Positions 43,339 to 52,603 are shown, counted from the first letter of the stretch. The stretch is DNA of 64,000 bases from Bacteroidota bacterium (GCA_023391415.1 JAEWAY010000012.1:186001-250000), one strand, 5' to 3'. A program made the numbers and translations. Notes: generated by a model from the sequence alone, not told the origin.

Positions 43339-43968
43339 TTACTTCCCTTTAATAATACCTTTGCTGAGCATATCGGCGAAATTATCAATAATTTGTCGCG
43401 AATCATACGCCGCTTTCGCTTTGTTGCTAAGTTTCTTGCCCTCGGATACTTCAGCGAAATCACCTAAGGAGCTTTCCCATTCGAGAATCGAATACGCGAG
43501 CAGTGGCAGATCTTCTTTTTTTCTGAAAGAAGATGAAAGCTTATCCAGACTTTTTAAGATATGATTCATTTCTTTATGCTTCAATTCCAGGTATTTTTTT
43601 CGCAGATCCGGATTATTCTTCTGCAAATAAAAATTGGCGAGCAATTTACTATGCATGGCTTTCTTCTTATCAAAGTCAAGCAAAAGCTGCTGTCGGTTTG
43701 TAAGCCAGGACGCGAACGTCTTATGAGACTCCATGCCATCTGATAAAAAGTTTATTTTTTCATAAAAAGACTGATCTACCAGATAAAAAAAGAGATCCTC
43801 TTTATTTTCGAAATACTGGTAGACACTACCTTTCGCTATGTTGAGTACACGAACCATTTCGGATATGGACGCTGAATTGTAATCATGCGCGGAAAACTCC
43901 TGAAAAGAAGCTTTCAGGAACAGGTCCTGCTTCTTTTTGTTAAGGTTTAAAAAAGTACTTGATGGCAT
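43339..43968 (-). CDS. TetR/AcrR-family transcriptional regulator
   Basis: 209 residues. The N-terminal helix-turn-helix spans ~8-55: KKQDLFLKASFQEFSAHDYNSASISEMVRVLNIAKGSVYQYFENKEDLFFYLV, which is the TetR_N pattern. The C-terminal ligand-binding domain (~60-209) is helical and not assignable to a ligand class. The regulated gene is not obvious: no efflux pump or enzyme is adjacent. An imperfect palindrome sits just before its start and could mediate autoregulation. Confidence 0.9.
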   Translation of the reverse strand: MPSSTFLNLNKKKQDLFLKASFQEFSAHDYNSASISEMVRVLNIAKGSVYQYFENKEDLFFYLVDQSFYEKINFLSDGMESHKTFASWLTNRQQLLLDFDKKKAMHSKLLANFYLQKNNPDLRKKYLELKHKEMNHILKSLDKLSSSFRKKEDLPLLAYSILEWESSLGDFAEVSEGKKLSNKAKAAYDSRQIIDNFADMLSKGIIKGK

Positions 43969-43979
43969 AAAAAACTAGT

Positions 43980-43993
43980 TTGTGTATGTACAA
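43980..43993. promoter_or_regulatory. Candidate operator for the TetR-family gene
   Basis: TTGTGTATGTACAA is a 14-bp imperfect palindrome (5 of 7 positions match between half-sites) starting 12 bp before the regulator ATG. Weak evidence. Confidence 0.25.
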
Positions 43994-44230
43994 TGCTTTA
44001 ATCTAATTCATAATGTGACGACAGTGAACAGGCATATGTCTTAATACTACCCAATCCGGATCAGAGAAAAGCGTTAGGTTAATCATTTCTCCTCTCCAAA
44101 CAACGAAATAGCGCGCTATATATTACTATTTTGAGTTCAGGATTGTTTAAAAAAACACAAACCTGGTCACTTTATTTACTTATTGGTCATTTGAAGTACG
44201 AATAAGCTTAAAGTTTACTATAGCTCTTTC

Positions 44231-44650
44231 TCAAAAAGAAACAGCCAGGCAAACGGAAGCAGTGGCGGTTTGTTGCTCCCATCGCCCGGACTGTCGCTTT
44301 GTGCCGACCTTAGCGTATGGCGTACCGGAACTATGAAGCCGCCTGTTGAATCCGGTAATAGCTTCATTGTCTATCGCGAACCGGCGTGAGGAATATGTTG
44401 AATCCGGATAGTTCGCGAAGCGCTCATAATTATAAAAGTAATACATAAACGGAGAGAAATATCGGTAAATGGTTTTTGAATAACGAAATATAAGCCTTGA
44501 AAGTGTTGGATACGGCGCTTCCCGCTCCCGTATCGCGTAGTCGCGTCTGGAGGTTCGGGCAATCCGCCTTCGTCGCGTTAAGCTTATCGAGTCTCTGAGA
44601 CGGAGGGAGTAATTAAATCCTGAAGAAAAATAATGTTTCATAACAATCAA
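44231..44650 (-). other. Open 139-codon stretch of doubtful coding nature
   Basis: An open frame with ATG at 44650 and another ATG 9 bp inside. The predicted product is exceptionally rich in Arg, Tyr and Ser (for example RLRDSISLTRRRRIARTSRRD, RFSPFMYYFYNYERF-like runs) and its C-terminal part (SSGTPYAKVGTKRQSGRWEQ, TATASVCLAVSF) is unlike the other proteins in the window. No signal peptide, domain or operon partner. The DNA contains a repeated 12-mer (TGTTGAATCCGG near 44344 and 44395) and an 8-bp inverted repeat (44374-44381 with 44411-44418). It could be a non-coding or repeat element rather than a gene. Confidence 0.35.
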
Positions 44651-44970
44651 GCCTATGTCAGACCAAATGAGGAAGGTGTCATTAAAGAAAAAGCGCTTCC
44701 GGGCGCGGTCCTTTCATTCTCGATTTATCTTTTATCGCAAAAAGTACTGTTTTGGTTTCAATAAATTTTTAATATTTTTAAGTATCTATTGAATTATTAC
44801 AACAAACAATCTCCAAAGCATTTAAATAGTTATATTTTAAATTGATTTTTTTATATTAAAATAATCAGATTGCTCAAAATCATTCTGATTATGAAAACGA
44901 TGCCAGATAAAAAAAATGAATACAAAGAAAAATTTTTTTTCGGGCGAAAAATTAGTTTTTAACTGTACCT
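44651..44970. other. AT-rich intergenic region upstream of pyrG
   Basis: No convincing reading frame. The right half is very AT-rich. It holds a 9-bp inverted repeat (44861-44869 with 44884-44892) and ends in the pyrG promoter element. Nothing else is recognised. Confidence 0.6.
44861..44892. repeat. 9-bp inverted repeat upstream of pyrG
   Basis: ATAATCAGA and TCTGATTAT, spaced by 14 nt, about 75 bp before the pyrG -7 element. Could be a protein-binding site; no direct evidence. Confidence 0.35.
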
Positions 44971-44973
44971 TTG
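44966..44973 (+). promoter_or_regulatory. Bacteroidota -7 element TACCTTTG for pyrG
   Basis: Exact TAnnTTTG, 30 bp before the ATG at 45004. It contradicts a start at 44971, which would lie inside the promoter. Confidence 0.6.
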
Positions 44974-45003
44974 TTCTCCATAGGTTGTATTCTAAAATCT
45001 CTT

Positions 45004-46623
45004 ATGGGCTCTGTAAAATATATTTTTGTTACCGGTGGCGTAACATCATCTTTGGGAAAAGGAATAATTTCCGCGTCATTGGGTAAACTCCTGCAATCCC
45101 GTGGCTTTTCCGTTACAATTCAGAAATTTGATCCATACTTAAACATTGACCCGGGCACACTTAATCCATATGAGCATGGCGAGTGTTATGTCACGGAAGA
45201 CGGCGCGGAAACCGATCTGGATCTGGGGCATTATGAGCGTTATCTTAATATCCCGACCAGCAGAGCCAACAATATCACAACCGGCAAGATATATCACAAC
45301 GTAATCTCCAAAGAGCGTCAAGGAGACTTTTTGGGAAAGACTGTTCAGGTAGTTCCCCATATTACCGATGAGATCAAAAGAAGCGTTCGTCTTCTGGGCG
45401 ATACCGGCCAGTATGATATCGTCATCACTGAAATCGGGGGTTGCGTCGGCGATATCGAGTCCCTTCCTTTTCTGGAAGCGGTAAGACAGTTTCGCTGGGA
45501 AGAAGGGCCAAACAACACTCTGGTAATCCATCTTACGCTTATTCCTTTTCTAAAAACGAGCGGCGAACTAAAGACCAAGCCGACTCAGCATTCGGTAAAG
45601 CAATTGTCCGAAGCGGGTATTCAGCCCGACATTCTTGTATGTCGTACGGAACATCACCTGCCCCTGGATATTCGAAAGAAAATCGCGTTATTCTGCAACG
45701 TCAACATCAACTCGGTCATTGAATCCATCGACGCGGATACCATATACGATGTGCCGCTCCTGATGAAAAAGGAAAAACTCGATGAACGTGTCCTTACCAA
45801 GTTAAAGCTTCCTCATAAAAGTGATGGCGATATTGATAAATGGAAAGAGTTTCTGGGCAAGCTCAAAAATCCGACCAATGAAATCGAAGTAGGCCTTGTA
45901 GGCAAGTATATAGAGCTTCCGGACGCGTACAAGTCCATTGTCGAAGCTTTTGTGCATTCGGGCGCCGAAAATGAATGTAAAGTCAATATCCGGTGGATAC
46001 AATCAGAAAACCTTACGGAGGAAAACGCGGACGCGACTTTTCGTTTACTTGACGCTATCCTTGTAGCGCCCGGATTTGGAGAAAGAGGGCTGGAAGGAAA
46101 AATTACCGCCGTCAGATACGCCCGTGAAAACAACATTCCATTTGTAGGAATATGCCTCGGGATGCAAATGGCGGTCGTCGAATTCGCGCGTAATGTGCTG
46201 AAAATGGCGAACGCTCATAGCTTTGAAGTCAACCCCAAAACACCATATCCTGTGATCGACATGATGGAAGATCAGAAAGCGATCACTCAAAAAGGAGGCA
46301 CTATGCGCCTGGGAGCCTATACCTGCGAAATCGCCAAAGGAAGCAAAGCGTATTCGATATATGGCAAGGGCAGAATTAATGAACGTCACAGACACAGGTA
46401 CGAGTTTAACAATAAGTATCTGAAAAAGTTTGAAAGCGCGGGAATGGTCGCGTCGGGACTTAATCCGGATAATAATCTTGTGGAAATCGTGGAAATAAAG
46501 AATCATCCGTTCTTTATTGGGGTCCAGTTTCATCCTGAACTGAGAAGCACCGTGCTAAATCCGCATCCATTGTTCGTCAAGTTCGTCAAGGCGGCTATTG
46601 ATTATTCAAAAACAAAAAAATAA
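45004..46623 (+). CDS. pyrG: CTP synthase
   Basis: 539 residues from the ATG at 45004 (MGSVKYIFVTGGVTSSLGKGI, the normal family N terminus). The synthase domain (~1-265) contains the P-loop region GGVTSSLGKG and GGCVGDIESLPFLEA. The glutaminase domain (~295-539) has the catalytic Cys in GICLGMQ (~385) and the His/Glu in VQFHPELRS (~511). The enzyme converts UTP and glutamine to CTP. It precedes yidC by 36 bp; both may share the promoter at 44966. Confidence 0.98.
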   Translation: MGSVKYIFVTGGVTSSLGKGIISASLGKLLQSRGFSVTIQKFDPYLNIDPGTLNPYEHGECYVTEDGAETDLDLGHYERYLNIPTSRANNITTGKIYHNVISKERQGDFLGKTVQVVPHITDEIKRSVRLLGDTGQYDIVITEIGGCVGDIESLPFLEAVRQFRWEEGPNNTLVIHLTLIPFLKTSGELKTKPTQHSVKQLSEAGIQPDILVCRTEHHLPLDIRKKIALFCNVNINSVIESIDADTIYDVPLLMKKEKLDERVLTKLKLPHKSDGDIDKWKEFLGKLKNPTNEIEVGLVGKYIELPDAYKSIVEAFVHSGAENECKVNIRWIQSENLTEENADATFRLLDAILVAPGFGERGLEGKITAVRYARENNIPFVGICLGMQMAVVEFARNVLKMANAHSFEVNPKTPYPVIDMMEDQKAITQKGGTMRLGAYTCEIAKGSKAYSIYGKGRINERHRHRYEFNNKYLKKFESAGMVASGLNPDNNLVEIVEIKNHPFFIGVQFHPELRSTVLNPHPLFVKFVKAAIDYSKTKK

Positions 46624-46659
46624 CAAATCTAAACTACCCAAATCACGATAAGAAAAACG

Positions 46660-48495
46660 ATGGATAGAAATCAGTTAATAGGCATGGCGTTAATCACCGT
46701 AATGTTTGTCGCCTACATGTATTTTTTTAAGCCTGAGGCTCCTGTTTCCAATTCCCAAATACAGGACTCCGCTCTGGTTGTTACTCGCCGCGATATGCCC
46801 ACTGAAACTACTGGCTTGGACTCCGCCCGAAAAGCCGCCCTTCAGCTTCGTCTGGGAACTCTTTCCGTAGCGGCGGAAGGCGATGAAGAGTTAACCATTC
46901 TGGAAAACGACGATATTCAGGTTACATTTAGCAACAAAGGCGGCTCTGTCAGCAAGGTACTATTAAAGCATTATTTTACTCCGGACAAACAGCCGCTGTA
47001 TCTTGTTACGCCTGATAATTCAACAACAACCCTGAAAGTAAATACGGAAAGAGGCGTAGTTGACTTAAAGACCCTTTTCTACACGCCACTGATCGAGAAA
47101 AAGGGAGACTCGACAGCAATCACCTATCGCATATCTCTTGGCGAAAATCAGCATATCACACAACGATACGTGTTTCCACCCAAAGGATATACCATTGGCT
47201 ATAATATGGTCATGGAGGGCGTGGATCGCCTGATTGAAAACGAACCGGTAAAGTTTTCCTGGACTACCAATCAGCCCAATGTGGAACCTGATTTGAAGAT
47301 GAACCGGGAAAGAACAACGGTCAATTATTATACTCCCGAAGACGGCTTTGATCACCTGACAGAGGCGTCGTCCAGCAAGGAAGCCGAAACCATTAATATG
47401 CCGATAAAATGGGTTGGCTTGAAACAGAAGTTCTTTACTTCCGCCATCATTGCGGAGCGCTCGTTCGAAAACGGCTATGTGGAATCCAGCGTACCCGACA
47501 ATGACTCAGTCGTCAAAGTATTAAAAACCGACTTGCAGATTCCGATTGGCGACATCAAGACCGGCAAAGCGGAATTCAAATACTTTTTCGGCCCCAATCA
47601 CTTTCAGACGATGAAACCCATCGCGGAAGATTTTCATAAAAACGTCAATCTTGGATGGCCGGTGATAAACGCGTTCAACCGATTCATTGTCATTCCAACC
47701 TTTAACTTTCTGGATTACCTGTTTGGACATATGATATGGAAATACGGCTATATCATCATAATCCTGGGCATATTGATCAAGTTGATACTCTTGCCCCTAT
47801 CGTTCAAGTCGTACATGGCGATGGCTAAAATGAAAGTATTAAAGCCGGAATTGGATGTTATCAAAGAAAAATATGGGGATGACATGCAAAAAATTCAAAC
47901 GGAACAAATGGCGCTGTATTCCAAAGTCGGAATCAATCCGCTCAGCGGGTGTATACCGATCCTGCTATCCATGCCTGTCTTGCTCGCCATGTTCAGCTTT
48001 TTCCCCAACTCCATTGAACTAAGACAGGAAGCGTTTCTGTGGGCGCCGGATCTGTCAACCTACGACGCGCCGATCAAGTTGCCGTTTCACATACCGTTTT
48101 ACGGAGCTCATGTGAGTATTTTCACGCTCTTGATGACTCTGTCCACCCTAGCCTATACACATTTCAACAATCAAATGAGTACGCAGACCGGACCGATGAA
48201 GTCTATTACCTATATCATGCCGGTCGTGTTCATGTTTGTATTGAACAGCTTCCCGGCCGGATTGAGCTTCTATTACTTCATAGCCAATATTCTGACGATC
48301 GGGCAGCAATTTATCATCAAACGCTTTGTGGATGAAGATAAGCTAAGAGTAGCGATGGAAGAAAACCGTAAAAAGCACGCGACAGCCGGAGGAAAAAAAG
48401 GCGGTAAATTTATGGACCGTGTTCAAGAAGCCATGAAAGCGCGCGAGGAAATGCTGAAACAGCAAAAGAACAAAGGCGGCAATCAGAAAGATTAA
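46660..48495 (+). CDS. yidC: Membrane protein insertase YidC
   Basis: 611 residues. The first membrane helix (~5-22) is followed by the large periplasmic beta-supersandwich domain (~60-340) and the five-helix insertase core (~355-570) with YIIIILGILIKLILLPLSFKSYMAMAKMKVLKPEL and MPVLLAMFSFFPNSIELR. The conserved hydrophilic-groove Arg-containing segment lies in the first core helix region. The C-terminal tail is basic (KKHATAGGKKGGK ... KNKGGNQKD). It inserts and folds inner-membrane proteins. A strong terminator follows. Confidence 0.97.
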   Translation: MDRNQLIGMALITVMFVAYMYFFKPEAPVSNSQIQDSALVVTRRDMPTETTGLDSARKAALQLRLGTLSVAAEGDEELTILENDDIQVTFSNKGGSVSKVLLKHYFTPDKQPLYLVTPDNSTTTLKVNTERGVVDLKTLFYTPLIEKKGDSTAITYRISLGENQHITQRYVFPPKGYTIGYNMVMEGVDRLIENEPVKFSWTTNQPNVEPDLKMNRERTTVNYYTPEDGFDHLTEASSSKEAETINMPIKWVGLKQKFFTSAIIAERSFENGYVESSVPDNDSVVKVLKTDLQIPIGDIKTGKAEFKYFFGPNHFQTMKPIAEDFHKNVNLGWPVINAFNRFIVIPTFNFLDYLFGHMIWKYGYIIIILGILIKLILLPLSFKSYMAMAKMKVLKPELDVIKEKYGDDMQKIQTEQMALYSKVGINPLSGCIPILLSMPVLLAMFSFFPNSIELRQEAFLWAPDLSTYDAPIKLPFHIPFYGAHVSIFTLLMTLSTLAYTHFNNQMSTQTGPMKSITYIMPVVFMFVLNSFPAGLSFYYFIANILTIGQQFIIKRFVDEDKLRVAMEENRKKHATAGGKKGGKFMDRVQEAMKAREEMLKQQKNKGGNQKD

Positions 48496-48512
48496 CGCGA
48501 AGAAAGGATAGG

Positions 48513-48554
48513 ACAAAGAGGCTTTTTCAGGAGGAAAAGCCTCTTTGTTTTTTA
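48513..48554 (+). terminator. Rho-independent terminator of yidC
   Basis: Arms 48513-48526 and 48535-48548 (14 bp) with an 8-nt loop, then a run of Ts. Two smaller hairpins follow at 48557-48574 (GGCCAAT/ATTGGCC) and 48572-48585, probably belonging to the end of the convergent ung transcript. Confidence 0.92.
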
Positions 48555-48587
48555 TTGGCCAATCGTTATTGGCCGCTTTTGCGGCGA

Positions 48588-49250
48588 CTACCAGTCAACG
48601 GGGCGCAATCCATGCTGAACAAGGTAGTGGTTGGTTTTGCTAAAATGTTTGTTGCCAAAAAAGCCCCGGTCCGCGGAAAATGGAGAAGGGTGCGCGGACT
48701 TCAATATGCAATGGATGGAGGAGTCGATTAATTCTTCTTTTTTTTGAGCGTACGCGCCCCATAATAGAAAAACCACATTCTTTTTTTGCTCGGAAACTTT
48801 ACGAATTACAGCGTCGGTAAACACTTCCCAACCCATATTCTGATGACTACCCGCTTGTCCCGCGCGAACCGTCAAGGTCGCGTTGAGTAGCAAAACTCCT
48901 TGCGTCGCCCACCGCTCGAGATTTCCGCTTTGAGGAATCGGCTTTCCAAGATCGTCTTCGATCTCTTTAAATATGTTCTTCAATGAAGGGGGAAAACGAA
49001 TACCGTCATTGACGGAAAAACAAAGTCCATTGGCCTGCCCCGGACCGTGATACGGGTCCTGACCGATAATGACCACGCGAACCTCGTCAAAGGGACATTT
49101 ATCAAAAGCGTTAAAAATTAGTTTTCCCGGAGGATAAACAGTGTGATTCGCGACTTCTTTCTTTACGAAGTGTACCAAATTGGAAAAATAAGGCTTGTCA
49201 AACTCCTCTTGCAGATATGGTTGCCAGCTTGGATTGATATTTACCGTCAT
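48588..49250 (-). CDS. ung: Uracil-DNA glycosylase
   Basis: 220 residues of UDG family 1. The water-activating Asp is in VVIIGQDPYHGPGQANGLCFSV (~62-83). The uracil-binding Asn is in VLLLNATLTV (~125) and the intercalation loop is HPSPFSADRGFFG (~189-201). It excises uracil from DNA. Length and motifs are canonical. It diverges from apaG. Confidence 0.97.
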   Translation of the reverse strand: MTVNINPSWQPYLQEEFDKPYFSNLVHFVKKEVANHTVYPPGKLIFNAFDKCPFDEVRVVIIGQDPYHGPGQANGLCFSVNDGIRFPPSLKNIFKEIEDDLGKPIPQSGNLERWATQGVLLLNATLTVRAGQAGSHQNMGWEVFTDAVIRKVSEQKKNVVFLLWGAYAQKKEELIDSSIHCILKSAHPSPFSADRGFFGNKHFSKTNHYLVQHGLRPVDW

Positions 49251-49364
49251 AATGTAATAATATAATATTCGCCGCCCGCGCTGGCGGATGGCAATTATTC
49301 GAACATAAATTTAAAAAGTCAAATTTTAATTGTAATTTTAATACGTAACCAAAAATTTCCAGTC

Positions 49365-49751
49365 ATGATTACACAAGTCACCGACGGGGTCAAAGTTTCT
49401 GTTGAGACCACATATCAGCCGGATTATTCAAGCCCGGTTCAGTCTCATTATGTTTTCACCTATCGTATCCGGATAGAAAACAACAGCAACTATACCGTCC
49501 AGCTTTTGCGAAGATACTGGAAGATTTACGACGCGCAGGCGATGGTGCGCGAAGTAGAGGGAGAAGGAGTCGTTGGCCAGCAGCCCACATTGGAACCAGG
49601 AGAGTTTCATGAATATGTTTCCGGGTGCAACCTGAAAACCGAAATGGGGAAAATGAAAGGTACTTATCTCATGGAGAGAATCGTGGATGGAAGCGCGTTC
49701 AGAGTCACGATTCCCGAGTTTGTGATGATTGTCCCTTACAAGTTGAATTAA
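49365..49751 (+). CDS. apaG: ApaG-domain protein
   Basis: 128 residues. The single ApaG fibronectin-like beta domain shows VETTYQPDYSSPVQSHYVFTYRIRIENNS and LLRRYWKIYDA, with the GxGVVGxQP loop as EGEGVVGQQPTLEPGEFHEY. Bacterial ApaG is linked to Co2+ resistance and dinucleotide metabolism, but its mechanism is unsettled. It starts 114 bp from the divergent ung gene and is followed 5 bp later by the methyltransferase gene. Confidence 0.93.
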   Translation: MITQVTDGVKVSVETTYQPDYSSPVQSHYVFTYRIRIENNSNYTVQLLRRYWKIYDAQAMVREVEGEGVVGQQPTLEPGEFHEYVSGCNLKTEMGKMKGTYLMERIVDGSAFRVTIPEFVMIVPYKLN

Positions 49752-49756
49752 TCTTC

Positions 49757-50530
49757 GTGAGCGTCCTGTTTCGGATTTGTCAGTATATTCGACATTTTCT
49801 CATATCAGGTGATGAACATTCCGTGCATTCGCCGTTTTTGTTTTATCTATATACCACCGCGATCCATACAAAAAAGCGATTCTACGCTTTCTCAAAAATC
49901 GAGTCCTTACGCGTCAAAGCGCTTGAAGATCCAACAATGGTTTCCGTTGTCGATTTTGGAACAGGCGAGAATCGAACCCGCGCTATCGCCGACATCGCGG
50001 TTACCAGTGTCACTGACCAAAAAAAAGCTCAAATTCTTTTTCGGCTCGCCTGGTTTCTTAAAGCGGAAACCATTCTGGAACTTGGAACATCGCTGGGATT
50101 TACAACCGCGTATCTCGCGTCCGCCAACACCCGGAGTCAGGTAACTACTATGGAAGGCTGTCCCAATCTGTCCTCGTACGCTTCCAGCCTGCACGACAAC
50201 CTGAGAATTTCCAACGTCAAACTGCATACGGGCGATATCGGCCATATCCTGCCAATGGTTTTGGACAAGCTTTCGGTCATTGACCTTGTCTTTTTGGACG
50301 CGAACCATCGCTATCAGCCCACCCTGGATTATTACGAAGCCCTCCTGCCCTACACGAGTGAAAACAGCGTCATGATTTTTGATGACATATACTGGTCTCC
50401 CGACATGAAAAAAGCCTGGGATAATATACGAAAGAGAGAGGAAGTCACGATTTCTGTCGACCTGTTTCATTTCGGGATTATTTTTTTTAGAAAGAACGCT
50501 CCCAAACAACATTTTAACTTAAGAATTTGA
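49757..50530 (+). CDS. Class I SAM-dependent methyltransferase
   Basis: 257 residues if it starts with the GTG at 49757, 5 bp after the apaG stop; earlier in-frame codons would overlap apaG deeply. The Rossmann-like domain shows motif I TILELGTSLGFTTAYLA (~112-128), motif II VTTMEGCPN, and the acidic VIDLVFLDANHRYQPTLDYYEALLPY. The N-terminal helix HSVHSPFLFYLYTTAI is common in the Bacteroidota O-methyltransferase-like group. The substrate is unknown. Likely translated with apaG. Confidence 0.82.
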   Translation: MSVLFRICQYIRHFLISGDEHSVHSPFLFYLYTTAIHTKKRFYAFSKIESLRVKALEDPTMVSVVDFGTGENRTRAIADIAVTSVTDQKKAQILFRLAWFLKAETILELGTSLGFTTAYLASANTRSQVTTMEGCPNLSSYASSLHDNLRISNVKLHTGDIGHILPMVLDKLSVIDLVFLDANHRYQPTLDYYEALLPYTSENSVMIFDDIYWSPDMKKAWDNIRKREEVTISVDLFHFGIIFFRKNAPKQHFNLRI

Positions 50531-50703
50531 TCGTGGTCACCGATTTTTAAACGGTCCATCGCGATTGGATTTACTTAAGATATTTTTGCAACCTTTGATT
50601 ATCACGCGTCGTATAGTCAAACTAATTATTTCTTTTTTCCTATTTATTTAACATAAAGGATTCAGATCCCGTTGAAATTATAGAAATTTTTATTCGCGCG
50701 AGT

Positions 50704-52137
50704 ATGAGGAGAGTATTACTGTTTATCAGTCTTTTCTTGATTTTTCCCTTATCTGGACACAGTGATTCTCACAAAAAGACACATGACGGGGAAACGTATC
50801 CATATGGCATGTTGCCCGCCGCCGCTCAATTAGACGACGCTCTGTTCAACTACGCCCGATGGAAAAAGCGCTTTATCGCCCAGGAAGATGGTATCGCGAG
50901 AGTAAGATGGGTTAATCCGGAACAGACTACATCCCGGGGTATTGGCACTGGAATGCTTCTTGCCGTCAACGCCGACGATCCGGTTGTGTTTGACGGGCTC
51001 TGGAGCTATTATCAGCGATACAGCAACGACAACGGCCTGATGCACGCCAAAATCGACATCAACGCGGGTGTCGTCTCTTACAACGCTGTTTCCGCGGCGG
51101 ATATCGACGCCTGTATGGCGCTCATAGCGGCTACGAACCAATGGCCCGAGAGAAGGGAATATTATCAATCCGCGGCTCAAAAACTCTTAATGGCTATCAG
51201 GAAACATGAAATTGACAGCGCGCGATTCGTCCTTAAGCCGACGGATCGTTCTAGCGCGTCGATCATAATCAGCGCGGAATATTTTTCTCCCGCGTATTTC
51301 AACGTTTTCAGTAAATTTAGTGGAGAACACGAGTTCTGGGACGCTATTTCCAAAAACTGCTACAGCCTGCTCAACCAGAATCTTATCCGGGAGAAAGCCA
51401 TCGGCGGACTGATATCCGACCGGATCAGCCTGGATGGCGCTCCCGTCAGCGCGTCCGGCGAACTTTTCCATGATGGAAAAAACTATTATTACGACGCGGC
51501 CAGCATACCCTTCCGCGTCGCGCTGGATTATCTTTGGACAGGAAATCCAATGGCCAAAGCCTATCTCGACCGATGTAATGAATTTGTCACAAGACATCTG
51601 GGAGGTCCTGAAAATATTGTAGATGGCTACACAAAGCATGGAATCGCTACAGGAACCGTTCATAACAGCTCATTTGTCGGTCCGCTCGCCTGCGCGGCCA
51701 CGACAGGCTACGACGCGAAGTATCTGGATAAAATCTACATGGACTTACTGGCTATCGATGATGAAGATTCATTTTACAGCCAATCAGCCAAAACCCTTAG
51801 CTTGTTTTTATTGAACGGCGCGTTCAGGCAACCTGTCGAACTGTCAGGAATGCATGAACAAGGACATCATCATGCCCTATCCATAGAAAATCAGGACGCG
51901 TACCTCGCGAGCCCTAACCCATTTTCAGGGCAAACGCATATCTTCTTGCCGGAAGATCCGGAAAGTTATCCTCTAGAATATAGTATTGTGGATGAGCGAG
52001 GCGTCTTGTATGAAAGCGCGCGGATAAGCTCTCCCGCCACTCCGCTTATAATCGGAAAAAATCTGGCGAGCGGTTCCTATTTTATACAGTTGCGATACGC
52101 CAGCCTCAACAAAGTTGTCCGCCTGTACAAAAAGTAA
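50704..52137 (+). CDS. GH8-fold secreted protein lacking the proton-donor Glu, with T9SS domain
   Basis: 477 residues: signal peptide (~1-20), GH8-like (alpha/alpha)6 domain (~30-395) and a T9SS type A domain (~400-477, SPNPFSGQTHIFL to VVRLYKK). The alignment to GH8 enzymes is good: TTSRGIGTGMLLAV (family: TxSEGxGYGMxxA), FDGLWSYYQRY, SADIDACMALIAA-like helix, and IPFRVALDYLWTGNP (the catalytic base Asp is kept). But the catalytic acid Glu is Arg (~residue 80) and the first Asp of the S/T-D-x-D motif is Ala. It is therefore probably a non-hydrolytic carbohydrate-binding protein or an enzyme with altered chemistry. A shared terminator follows. Confidence 0.85.
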   Translation: MRRVLLFISLFLIFPLSGHSDSHKKTHDGETYPYGMLPAAAQLDDALFNYARWKKRFIAQEDGIARVRWVNPEQTTSRGIGTGMLLAVNADDPVVFDGLWSYYQRYSNDNGLMHAKIDINAGVVSYNAVSAADIDACMALIAATNQWPERREYYQSAAQKLLMAIRKHEIDSARFVLKPTDRSSASIIISAEYFSPAYFNVFSKFSGEHEFWDAISKNCYSLLNQNLIREKAIGGLISDRISLDGAPVSASGELFHDGKNYYYDAASIPFRVALDYLWTGNPMAKAYLDRCNEFVTRHLGGPENIVDGYTKHGIATGTVHNSSFVGPLACAATTGYDAKYLDKIYMDLLAIDDEDSFYSQSAKTLSLFLLNGAFRQPVELSGMHEQGHHHALSIENQDAYLASPNPFSGQTHIFLPEDPESYPLEYSIVDERGVLYESARISSPATPLIIGKNLASGSYFIQLRYASLNKVVRLYKK

Positions 52138-52181
52138 AAGATCCGAAATATTCATATAAATGATAAAATTCCGGATCTTTT
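52136..52181. terminator. Bidirectional terminator
   Basis: Arms AAAAGATCCG (52136-52145) and CGGATCTTTT (52172-52181) flank a 26-nt AT-rich loop, between the convergent GH8 and HIT genes. Confidence 0.65.
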
Positions 52182-52210
52182 AAATCAATAAAAGTTATTT
52201 TTCCACTTTC

Positions 52211-52603
52211 TTAAAACTGCTCCTTGATTTTAGAGCACAGTTTTTCCATAACTTCCGCCGGCAAGGATAATTTAGGCTTGCTGAAATTAATATCTTCAAC
52301 GAAGTTAAGCGGAACAAGATGCACGTGCGTATGAGGTACTTCCAGTCCAATGACCGCTACGCCTATCCGTTTGCAGGGAACCGCTTTTTCGAGCGCCATC
52401 GCTACTTTTTTCGCGAATATCATGAGAGCCGACAAATGTTCGTCTTCCAGTGAAAATATATAATCTTCTTCTCTTTTAGGGACGACGAGGGTATGGCCCG
52501 AAGCTATGGGATTTACATCCAGAAAGGCTATGTGATTTTCGTCTTCCGCGACAATATATCCGGGAATTTCGCGATTGATAATCTTTGTAAAAACTGATGC
52601 CAT
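52211..52603 (-). CDS. HIT-family nucleotide hydrolase (HINT-like)
   Basis: 130 residues. The catalytic triad His motif is PHTHVHLVPL (~93-102, HxHxH). VFTKIINREIPGYIVAEDENHIAFLDVNPIASGHTLVVPKR is the standard HIT start. Such enzymes cleave AMP-lysine or similar phosphoramidates. It lies 14 bp after greA on the same strand, an arrangement often seen in Bacteroidota, so they are probably co-transcribed. Confidence 0.95.
   Translation of the reverse strand: MASVFTKIINREIPGYIVAEDENHIAFLDVNPIASGHTLVVPKREEDYIFSLEDEHLSALMIFAKKVAMALEKAVPCKRIGVAVIGLEVPHTHVHLVPLNFVEDINFSKPKLSLPAEVMEKLCSKIKEQF

Noticed and set aside
43980..43993. TetR operator as a firm call
   Set aside because: Only 5 of 7 half-site positions match, so it is kept as a low-confidence candidate rather than a finding.
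44164..44189. Direct repeat TGGTCA spaced 20 bp as a regulator site
   Set aside because: Two 6-mers in a 1-kb spacer are expected by chance; no gene start is nearby.
44971..45003. Upstream ATG for pyrG
   Set aside because: It overlaps TACCTTTG, and the CTP synthase N terminus starts at 45004.
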